Positions 6,961 to 13,151 of a stretch of DNA of 13,151 nucleotides are shown piece after piece. The notes below the pieces were generated by a model. The model was not told where the DNA came from and ran no database searches. It was given only the letters and a program-made list of their open reading frames with translations. Position 1 is the stretch's first letter. Every line of letters begins with the position of its first letter. Location: positions 1 through 13,151 of the forward strand of contig CAIOOC010000387.1 of NCBI GenBank assembly GCA_903859795.1, in the 5' to 3' direction. A program made the translations under genes and the position numbers. This DNA comes from an uncultured Bacteroidia bacterium (GTDB lineage Bacteria; Bacteroidota; Bacteroidia; Bacteroidales; Prolixibacteraceae).

Positions 6961-7968
6961 CTAAAGTGAATTTCGTACAATTAATCGCGAAGGATTTCTG
7001 ATCCTGATCTTTTGGGTATTTAAAACCATATCCGACAACCTCTTACCCATTTGGACAAAATCTGTTGAAATGGTTGTAATACCGCCGGCGACAACCTCCT
7101 TTAACATCGTATCGTTAAATGAAACCAGGCCTACATCGTGACCAAGCTGAAGATTCATCGAAACCGAATTCTTTACAATCCGTACCAGATTACGGTCAGA
7201 TACGACCAGATAGGCCTCACCCTTCTGTACATTGCGTTTTTCAACAGAACGGATGATCTCATAATGTGAAGCTGTCTCGGTGCAAAATCGGATAAACCCT
7301 GTAACACGTTCATCCGGCTCCTTTCCTCCAGGAAAAACCATTATCAGCTTTTCATATTTGCAAAAAAGAGCTTTCCCTGCCACCATTCCGTCATATACAT
7401 CCTGTTCAAAATCCTGGTAAATAACAGGATAATCTTCAAGATCAGATTTGAGCCTGTCAAGAATATACACTTTATCGGCAGGAAGTTGTCTGATCACATC
7501 CTTAGAGTTGTTAAATGTCGCGGGCATAATAATATAAGCACTGTATCTGCCCGCCGCGCTGGTTATTAACTCTTTATAAACCTGATAGTTAAAATGATGA
7601 AAATAAATATCTACCGTAGTTCTGTCATTCAGATGTCCAAGAAAAGAGGTATAAAGATCTTCCTTAAAAACGTTCAGCTCATCAAACAGGAGAAAAATCT
7701 GTTTGTCAAGATTGAGCTCTGTCCGTTCGATATAATATCCCTTTCCCGGTACCGAGATCACAACCCCGACAGACCTTAACTCGTTAAAAGCCAACATTAC
7801 AGTATCGCGTGAAAGGGAAAATGCGTTACAAATCTGATTGATTGAAGCAAGCTTATCCCCTTTTTTTAATATTCCCTGCTCTATAGACCTGTATACCGAA
7901 TTGATTACCTGACGGTATTTTGGAATACCTGCAGTTTCATCAATATTAAAGATTTCTGTTATTATCAC
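6961..7968 (-). CDS. GntR-family transcriptional regulator with periplasmic-binding-protein-like sensor domain
   Basis: About 335 residues from the start chosen here. The N-terminal winged helix (residues about 15-81) shows the GntR pattern: PKYRQVINSVYRSIEQGILKK, then GDKLASINQICNAFSLSRDTV (recognition helix) and VISVPGKGYYIE for the wing. Residues about 88-335 resemble the LacI/sugar-binding fold, with strands such as VYILDR and VGLVSFND and a C-terminal ITTISTDFVQMGKRLSDMVL segment, so it should bind a small sugar or sugar phosphate. The frame is open upstream to ATG 8142, but that start would overlap divergent galM by 89 bp and add 58 residues unlike the family. GTG 7968 places translation just before the domain and is preferred, though not proven. 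It lies upstream of galK on the same strand and divergent from galM, hence probably the locus regulator. Confidence 0.85.
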   Translation of the reverse strand: MIITEIFNIDETAGIPKYRQVINSVYRSIEQGILKKGDKLASINQICNAFSLSRDTVMLAFNELRSVGVVISVPGKGYYIERTELNLDKQIFLLFDELNVFKEDLYTSFLGHLNDRTTVDIYFHHFNYQVYKELITSAAGRYSAYIIMPATFNNSKDVIRQLPADKVYILDRLKSDLEDYPVIYQDFEQDVYDGMVAGKALFCKYEKLIMVFPGGKEPDERVTGFIRFCTETASHYEIIRSVEKRNVQKGEAYLVVSDRNLVRIVKNSVSMNLQLGHDVGLVSFNDTMLKEVVAGGITTISTDFVQMGKRLSDMVLNTQKIRIRNPSRLIVRNSL

Positions 7969-8019
7969 AAGGAGTAGTTTTTCAGTCTCTAAAAATATGT
8001 TTTTTTTATATTTATTCTT

Positions 8020-8027
8020 TACGTTTG
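8020..8027 (+). promoter_or_regulatory. Candidate -7 element of the galM promoter
   Basis: TACGTTTG matches TAnnTTTG and lies 26 bases before ATG 8054. The T-rich stretch upstream (8000-8008) has no clean TTG, so the -33 element is weak (TATG at 7996-7999). Confidence 0.5.
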
Positions 8028-8046
8028 TGTCCGAATAACTAAATTT

Positions 8047-8054
8047 CAAATATA
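8047..8054 (-). promoter_or_regulatory. Candidate -7 element for the GntR-type regulator
   Basis: On the minus strand this is TATATTTG, a full match to TAnnTTTG, touching the first base of galM. Transcription would start near 8040, downstream of the ATG at 8142, and would support a start such as GTG 7968. No -33 partner is visible. Confidence 0.3.
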
Positions 8055-9103
8055 TGGAACTCAAACGCGATGTTTTCGGGAATGCCCGCAGAGGTGAAAA
8101 GATTTTTCTGTACACGCTTCGCAATAACCATGGAATATCCATTAAGATTACGAATTATGGTGGAATTGTAACTTCTGTTAAGACGCCCGACAAAAATGGG
8201 GAAAAGGCAAATATCGTTTTGGGTTTCAAGGCCCTGGAAGATTATCTCACCGATTCTTACATCGAAAATTGTCCTTGTTTTGGCTGTATTACAGGCAGAT
8301 ATGCAAACCGGATCGCAAAGGGGAAATTCACTCTTGGCAATACCGAATATACCTTGCCGATCAACAACGGGCCAAATTGTCTGCATGGCGGAATAACAGG
8401 GTTTGATAAGGTTATATGGGTTCCTAAAAAAATTGAAAAGCCAGACCTCGTGGGTGTTGAAATGAAATACCGCAGCTTACACATGGAAGAAGGATTTCCT
8501 GGAAATCTTGACGTTACAGTCACGTACACACTTAACCACAAGAACGAATTTCACATTGACTATAAGGCTGTTACAGACAGGGAAACCGTTTTAAACCTGA
8601 CCAACCACACCTATTTTAATCTAAAGGGGAATGGTGGCAGCATACTTGATCATGCGCTTTACATTCCTGCAAAAACAAGAACTGTAAATGATCAGGATTT
8701 AATCCCTACTGGAACCTTTTCCGAGGTCGAAGGGACACCTTTTGATTTTACCACTCCGGCAACATTAGGATCACGAATCGACGCATTACCTGACGGTTAC
8801 GATCTTAATTATGTTCTGAATAATCCAAACTCAAAACTTGTAAGGGCAGCTCTTCTATCCGAAGAAACTTCAGGGAGAACTGTTGAAGTATTCACCACCG
8901 AACCCGGAATACAAATATATACAGGCTATTACATACCAGGTATTAAAGGGAAAAACGGTGAAATATTCAGCAAATATTCAGGTGTGGCTCTCGAAACACA
9001 ACACTATCCTGATTCTCCAAACCATGCTGAATTTCCGACAACTACCTTAAAGCCGGGCGAGGTTTTTAAATCAAAAACGATATATAAATTCGGCCTAAAA
9101 TAA
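8054..9103 (+). CDS. galM: Aldose 1-epimerase (mutarotase)
   Basis: Interconverts alpha and beta anomers of galactose or glucose, feeding alpha-D-galactose to GalK. The protein is 349 residues, the normal length for GalM. Conserved features in order are NYGGIVTSV (34-42), GRYANRI (81-87), NNGPNCLHGG (104-113, His111), NLTNHTYFNL (181-190, His185), Asp250 in GYDLNYV, and GVALETQHYPDSPNHAEFP (310-328) with predicted catalytic base Glu314. These match the His/His/Asp/Glu set of characterised galactose mutarotases. There is no signal peptide, so it acts in the cytoplasm. It is divergent from the regulator across an 85-bp AT-rich gap and is closed by a strong terminator, so it is monocistronic here. 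Confidence 0.97.
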   Translation: MELKRDVFGNARRGEKIFLYTLRNNHGISIKITNYGGIVTSVKTPDKNGEKANIVLGFKALEDYLTDSYIENCPCFGCITGRYANRIAKGKFTLGNTEYTLPINNGPNCLHGGITGFDKVIWVPKKIEKPDLVGVEMKYRSLHMEEGFPGNLDVTVTYTLNHKNEFHIDYKAVTDRETVLNLTNHTYFNLKGNGGSILDHALYIPAKTRTVNDQDLIPTGTFSEVEGTPFDFTTPATLGSRIDALPDGYDLNYVLNNPNSKLVRAALLSEETSGRTVEVFTTEPGIQIYTGYYIPGIKGKNGEIFSKYSGVALETQHYPDSPNHAEFPTTTLKPGEVFKSKTIYKFGLK

Positions 9104-9127
9104 CAAACTGAATTAGCAAACTAAATT

Positions 9128-9160
9128 AAGTCTGAACATTAACATTCAGACTTTGTTTTT
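9128..9160 (+). terminator. Rho-independent terminator after galM
   Basis: A perfect 9-bp stem, AAGTCTGAA (9128-9136) with TTCAGACTT (9145-9153), has an 8-base loop and is followed by TGTTTTT to 9160. It lies 24 bases after the galM stop and separates it from the acyl-CoA synthetase gene. Confidence 0.85.
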
Positions 9161-9228
9161 AGGATATTCATGTAATAACGGGAGAATAGGTAACTTTCCC
9201 TGCAATTGCCAGTATAATACAACTAAAC

Positions 9229-11139
9229 ATGAGAACTCTGATCGAACTTTTTGAAACAAGTGTAGCAAAATTCCCCGATAATCCTTTGCTTTGGGAGAAG
9301 CCAAAAGATCACTATGTGTCCACCACTTACCTGGAAATCAGGCAACAAGTATATCATTTTTCCGCTGGCTTATTTTCGCTTGGGCTGAAAAAAGGTGACA
9401 GGGTTGGTCTGCTCTCCGAAGGGAGGAATAACTGGCTGGTAAGTGAACTTGGTATTTTATATTGCGGAGCTATTAATGTTCCACTCTCTGTAAAACTTGA
9501 AGCTCCCGAATTAAGCTTTCGGCTTAATCATTCCGGAGCCAGAATGATAATTGTCTCAGCTGGACAAATATCCAAAATAATTGAAATAACTACCGAAATT
9601 CCTGAAATAGAGTATATTATCCATATTGATCCAATTAAAAATCCGGGACCAAGGGACCTCTCTTTCGATGATATTCAAATCAAAGGTGCAGAATTCCTAA
9701 AATCTGAAGAGAATTCCAAATATTTCGATGAAATCTGGAAGAAAATTCAACCCGACGATGTGGCGAATATCTCTTATACTTCAGGAACAACAGCAGATCC
9801 AAAGGGGATTATGCTCACCCATCTGAATTATGCTGCAAACGTTATCCAGGCAAATACGGTCCTTGATATTTACCCCTATTACAAAACATTGGCAATTCTC
9901 CCGTGGGATCACTCTTTTGCCCACACGGCTTGTCTTTACACTTTTATGTACAAAGGAGCCTCCGTTGGTTCTGTTCAAATTGGACGAACGCCAATGGAGA
10001 CGCTCAGAAATGTACCGGTCAATATTCAGGAGTTCAAACCCGAAATTCTTATGAGCGTTCCTGCCCTTTCAAAAAGTTTCAGAAAGAATATCGAAAAGGG
10101 CATACAAAACAAAGGTAAATTTACTGAATGGCTGTTTAAACACGGACTGAAAGTGGCTTACGCTTATAATGGAGATGGATGGAACAGGGGAAAGGGTTGG
10201 CGTGCAATTCTCAAGGCTGAATATGCTTTACTCGACAAGATCATATTTTCAAAGGTACGACAGGCTTTTGGAGGTAACCTTCAATTTTTCATCGGTGGGG
10301 GAGCTTTACTTGATGTGGAGCTACAACGGTTTTTTTATGCCATTGGAACACCTGTTTTTCAAGGATATGGGCTAACGGAAGCAGCACCGGTTATATCTGC
10401 TAACTCTCCAGAAACTGTAAAATTCGGGTCATCCGGGAAACTGGTAAAAAAACTTGAGTTAAAAATCTGTGATGTTGATGGCAATGAACTGCATGGGGAA
10501 GAGAAAGGCGAAATCGTAGTCAGGGGGGAGAACATCATGAAAGGATACTGGAAAAATGAAAAGGCAACTGCAGAAACCTTAAAGGACGGTTGGCTGTATA
10601 CAGGTGACCTTGGATATTTGTCCCGCGATGGATATGTCTATGTTTCAGGACGTTTCAAAAGCCTGTTAATCGGGAATGACGGAGAAAAATTCAGCCCTGA
10701 AGGAATTGAAGAAGCGGTTATCGACCAGTCTCCTTATATTGATCAGGCAATGCTTTATAATAATCAAAATCCATATACAGTGGGTTTTATTGTTCCCAAT
10801 ATTCCGGCTATAAACCATGAACTTCATAAACAAGGCATTAAGCCGGAAAGTACCGAGGGTATCACAAAAGCTATTGGTCTGATAAAAAGCGAAATTGATG
10901 CTTACCGTAAAGGGGGTAAATATGAAGGGATGTTCCCTGAGAGATGGTTGCCAACAGCTGTAATGATTCTTCCTGAAGCCTTTACCGAACAAAACCATTT
11001 ATTGAACAGCACATTAAAAATGGTCAGGGGAAAAATAACAGAATATTTCAGGGCTGAAATGGAGTACATCTATTTAGCAGAGGCAAAGGATATTACCAAC
11101 GTGAGAAATTCTGAATCCATCAAAAAGTGGAATAAATAG
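9229..11139 (+). CDS. AMP-binding long-chain-fatty-acid--CoA ligase-like enzyme
   Basis: A 636-residue member of the adenylate-forming (ANL) superfamily, expected to activate a carboxylic acid, most likely a long-chain fatty acid, as acyl-AMP and then acyl-CoA. The phosphate-binding loop YTSGTTADPKG begins at residue 183 (TSGTT 184-188), with Ala where many members have Gly before xPKG. YGLTEAAP lies at 380-387, the ribose-binding Asp460 in YTGDLG, and Arg475 in SGRFKSLL. The C-terminal NSTLKMVRGK supplies the probable catalytic Lys597. The order and the insert of about 100 residues between the first two motifs fit FadD/FAA1-type enzymes more than acetyl-CoA synthetases. ATG 9229 matches the family N-terminus (a short helix, then the FPDNPLL segment). 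It is followed 30 bp later by a secreted acyl hydrolase on the same strand, with no terminator between. The acid substrate is inferred. Confidence 0.9.
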   Translation: MRTLIELFETSVAKFPDNPLLWEKPKDHYVSTTYLEIRQQVYHFSAGLFSLGLKKGDRVGLLSEGRNNWLVSELGILYCGAINVPLSVKLEAPELSFRLNHSGARMIIVSAGQISKIIEITTEIPEIEYIIHIDPIKNPGPRDLSFDDIQIKGAEFLKSEENSKYFDEIWKKIQPDDVANISYTSGTTADPKGIMLTHLNYAANVIQANTVLDIYPYYKTLAILPWDHSFAHTACLYTFMYKGASVGSVQIGRTPMETLRNVPVNIQEFKPEILMSVPALSKSFRKNIEKGIQNKGKFTEWLFKHGLKVAYAYNGDGWNRGKGWRAILKAEYALLDKIIFSKVRQAFGGNLQFFIGGGALLDVELQRFFYAIGTPVFQGYGLTEAAPVISANSPETVKFGSSGKLVKKLELKICDVDGNELHGEEKGEIVVRGENIMKGYWKNEKATAETLKDGWLYTGDLGYLSRDGYVYVSGRFKSLLIGNDGEKFSPEGIEEAVIDQSPYIDQAMLYNNQNPYTVGFIVPNIPAINHELHKQGIKPESTEGITKAIGLIKSEIDAYRKGGKYEGMFPERWLPTAVMILPEAFTEQNHLLNSTLKMVRGKITEYFRAEMEYIYLAEAKDITNVRNSESIKKWNK

Positions 11140-11169
11140 CTTCATACTAATGATTTAAATTAATTTATC

Positions 11170-12582
11170 ATGCGAAAGAAAATTTTGTGGCTATTTCCCT
11201 TTTTGTTCATTGCAGGACTGGTTCAAGGTCAGACAGACCCTACACTTAGCCATGAACAAACCAGTTGGCTCTCCAAATCTAACCGTCATGAAAAGAATGG
11301 TTGGATATATCTTCATATTGAAGGGAGTCCCCGGGAACGTGGATTTCAGCACGGATATCTGATGTCCGACGAAATCAAAGAAGCCATCCGTATTCTTAGT
11401 GTCTGTTGGCATAACCAGACTGCGATGGAATGGGACTGGATCGTAGGCAAAGCCTCTACAATTCTGACTCCGAGGGTTGACCCGGAAAATCTGGCAGAGA
11501 TAGACGGAATGGTCGAAGCTATGAAAATCAAAGGGGTTCTCACCTCCCGGGATGAGATGGTTGCACTTAACGGTTATGTAGAGATGATGTCCTACTGGTG
11601 GCCATCTGTAAAAGACTCATTATTCCCCCATTCACCACTACGACCAAGAGAATCGTGCAGTTCGTTTATTGCAACAGGCAGCATGACTGCCGACGGAAAA
11701 ATTGTCCTTGGGCACAACACGATGGATTCCTACCAACACCCATTTTGCAACATGATTATCGATATCCTTCCAGAAAAAGGACATCGTATCCTGATGCAAT
11801 CAATCAGCGGATTTATCCATAGTGAAACCGATTTTTTCATTACAGATGCAGGCCTTGTGGGGTCTGAGACAACAATTGGGGGGTTCTTCCCTTTCAATCC
11901 GCATGGCGATCCCGAATTCTCCAGAATGCGACATGCAACTCAGTATGCCTCCAATATCGATGAATGGTGCGATATGATGAAGAAAAACAACAATGGCGGT
12001 TATGCAAACGCCTGGTTAATAGGCGATATTAACACGAATGAAATAGCCAGGCTTGAACTTGGATTGAAATATGTCGGCTTTGAGCGAAAAAAAGATGGAT
12101 ATTTCATTGGTTCGAATGTAGCAGAAGATTTGAATATCCTCCGCTTTGAAACCACAAAGGATGAGACGAACATCAAAACCTCCGCAGTTGCCCGGCGCGT
12201 CAGGTGGAAACAACTGATGAAAGCCAATACAGGTAAAATCAACGTGAAGCTTGCTGAGAAATTTGAAGCTGATCACTACGATACCTACCTGGGGAAAACA
12301 ATTCCGGGAAGCAGATCGCTTTGCGGTCACTGGGAATTTGATTCTCAGATTTTCGGAAATGATACTCCCTACACCCCCGACGGAACACTCGACGGGAAAG
12401 TAGTGGATGCAAATATGGCTAAGGCAATGACATTTGCAGCACGCTGGGGTTCAGCCTGTGGTATGCCTTTTCAGGCAAATGAATTTCTGGAAGCCCATCC
12501 CCAGTTTGATTGGATGAAGGGAGTGCTAAAAGATCGTCCGACACAACCATGGACGATCTTCGAAGCAGGAGAGACCAAATAA
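11170..12582 (+). CDS. Secreted C45/phospholipase B-like Ntn acyl hydrolase
   Basis: A 470-residue protein with a type I signal peptide (basic MRKK, hydrophobic core to about residue 17, likely cleavage after VQG at residue 20). A GSPRERGFQHG segment (52-62) is typical of the acyl-CoA:6-aminopenicillanate acyltransferase/C45 and phospholipase B-like group. The expected N-terminal nucleophile of the mature enzyme is Cys163 in RESCSSF, followed by a GxxTxDGKIVLGHNTMD strand (about 170-186). Family members are made as precursors that cut themselves before the Cys and then hydrolyse or transfer an amide- or ester-linked acyl group. The C-terminal WGSACGMPFQANEFLEAHPQ segment and the terminal PWTIFE are characteristic of the phospholipase B-like branch. 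The enzyme acts in the periplasm or outside. It sits 30 bp after the acyl-CoA ligase gene and is probably co-transcribed with it. The exact substrate is unknown. Confidence 0.82.
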   Translation: MRKKILWLFPFLFIAGLVQGQTDPTLSHEQTSWLSKSNRHEKNGWIYLHIEGSPRERGFQHGYLMSDEIKEAIRILSVCWHNQTAMEWDWIVGKASTILTPRVDPENLAEIDGMVEAMKIKGVLTSRDEMVALNGYVEMMSYWWPSVKDSLFPHSPLRPRESCSSFIATGSMTADGKIVLGHNTMDSYQHPFCNMIIDILPEKGHRILMQSISGFIHSETDFFITDAGLVGSETTIGGFFPFNPHGDPEFSRMRHATQYASNIDEWCDMMKKNNNGGYANAWLIGDINTNEIARLELGLKYVGFERKKDGYFIGSNVAEDLNILRFETTKDETNIKTSAVARRVRWKQLMKANTGKINVKLAEKFEADHYDTYLGKTIPGSRSLCGHWEFDSQIFGNDTPYTPDGTLDGKVVDANMAKAMTFAARWGSACGMPFQANEFLEAHPQFDWMKGVLKDRPTQPWTIFEAGETK

Positions 12583-12601
12583 AAGTCTTACCACCCGGGA
12601 A

Positions 12602-12632
12602 TGTAAACCTGAAGGTGAGATACTTGTTTACA
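12602..12632. repeat. 7-bp inverted repeat between the hydrolase and TMEM175 genes
   Basis: TGTAAAC (12602-12608) and GTTTACA (12626-12632) are perfect inverted arms with a 17-base loop, and there is no T-run after them. This could be an operator or a weak hairpin upstream of the channel gene. Confidence 0.3.
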
Positions 12633-12648
12633 CCCTAAAACAAAGGAT

Positions 12649-13151
12649 ATGAGCAATGAGAAAGAGACGACCCGGGTCGAAGCATTTAGTGACGGCGTTT
12701 TTGCGATCGCAATTACGTTACTGATTCTGGAAATCAAAGTCCCGAGACTTGAATCATCCATGACAAATAGCCAGTTGATGAATTCGTTGATGAATTTATG
12801 GCCCTCTTATTTCGCATTTCTGCTTAGTTTCACTGCTGTATTAATCATGTGGATTAATCACCACGGATTTTTTAAATACCTCCGGACGATAAACCTTGGC
12901 TTTCTGTATGCCAATGGATTTTTACTCCTGATGGTCACTTTTATCCCTTTCCCAACTGCTGTTCTGGCTGAACATATCAACTCAACTGCAGCCAATGCCT
13001 CCTCTGCCTTTTATTGCGGCGCGATGGTCATGGTGAGTGTCGCATTTAATTTACTCTGGTATACAACAGCTTACAAACGAAGATTGATCAAAGACGAGAT
13101 ATCTGACGAACTGATTGACAAGATCAAAAAGGCCTACTGGTTTGGCTTTTC
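12649..13151 (+). CDS. TMEM175-family potassium channel (partial, C-terminus beyond window)
   Basis: The frame is open from ATG 12649 to the window edge (167 codons plus 2 bases), just outside the usual ORF calls because it has no stop in the window. The N-terminus carries the TMEM175/DUF1211 signature: Arg9, then FSD at residues 13-15, followed by GVFAIAITLLILEIKVP, the pore-lining first helix of this channel family. Further hydrophobic helices follow (SYFAFLLSFTAVLIMWI, then GFLYANGFLLLMVTFIPFP and CGAMVMVSVAFNLLWY). Bacterial members are short, about 200 residues with six helices, and assemble as tetramers conducting potassium. AAAGGAT just before the ATG is a plausible ribosome-binding site. 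It is 66 bp after the hydrolase stop on the same strand; a functional link is not evident. Confidence 0.88.
   Translation, partial: MSNEKETTRVEAFSDGVFAIAITLLILEIKVPRLESSMTNSQLMNSLMNLWPSYFAFLLSFTAVLIMWINHHGFFKYLRTINLGFLYANGFLLLMVTFIPFPTAVLAEHINSTAANASSAFYCGAMVMVSVAFNLLWYTTAYKRRLIKDEISDELIDKIKKAYWFGF

Noticed and set aside
8039..8386. Minus-strand open frame of 115 codons over the start of galM
   Set aside because: Antisense shadow of galM; the galM strand carries the conserved NYGG, GRYANRI and LHGG motifs.
1..13151. CRISPR array, prophage, integrase or retron-like structure
   Set aside because: No regularly spaced repeats, phage genes, reverse transcriptase or attachment-site duplications were found; apart from the toxin-antitoxin remnant the gene content is housekeeping and sugar or lipid metabolism.

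Overview
The window reads as chromosomal DNA of a Bacteroidetes bacterium, probably of the order Bacteroidales or a relative. The evidence is the protein style (a GuaA beginning MQEKIIILDF, a FucP/GluP-like sugar carrier beside galactokinase, a Tat-targeted Gfo/Idh/MocA oxidoreductase), the lack of clear Shine-Dalgarno sequences, and several start regions preceded by the Bacteroidetes -7 element TAnnTTTG. The genus cannot be settled from the sequence alone.

Layout. (1) Positions 1-869, minus strand: the N-terminal 289 codons of an exported Gfo/Idh/MocA oxidoreductase, cut by the window edge. (2) Positions 999-1537, plus strand: a decayed type II toxin-antitoxin pair. The antitoxin has a nonsense codon and a frameshift, and the RelE/ParE-like toxin has a frameshift. 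(3) Positions 1673-3202: guaA, intact, with a promoter that decides its start. (4) Positions 3244-4176, minus strand: a PPP-type metallophosphoesterase convergent with guaA. (5) Positions 4256-9160: a galactose locus. A GntR-type regulator with a sugar-binding-protein-like sensor domain, galK and an MFS sugar transporter run on the minus strand, and galM (aldose 1-epimerase) runs divergently. Clear hairpin terminators close the transporter end and the galM end. (6) Positions 9229-12582, plus strand: a long-chain acyl-CoA synthetase-like enzyme followed 30 bp later by a secreted Ntn-type acyl hydrolase (C45/phospholipase B-like). (7) Positions 12649 to the end: the first 167 codons of a TMEM175-family potassium channel.

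How the genes work together. The gal locus is coherent: the transporter brings in galactose (or glucose/galactose), GalM interconverts the anomers, and GalK makes galactose 1-phosphate. The regulator probably senses a ligand with its C-terminal domain. The galK start region carries a -7 element overlapped by a perfect 8-bp inverted repeat and followed at the expected transcription start by a 10-bp-period direct repeat, which makes a good operator candidate. galT and galE are not in the window. The synthetase/hydrolase pair may link release of acyl groups outside the cytoplasm to their activation inside, but this rests only on adjacency.

I do not see a convincing unprecedented system. The most useful non-routine observations are the decayed toxin-antitoxin module, the operator architecture at galK, the corrected starts of guaA and of the regulator, and the hydrolase/ligase pair.
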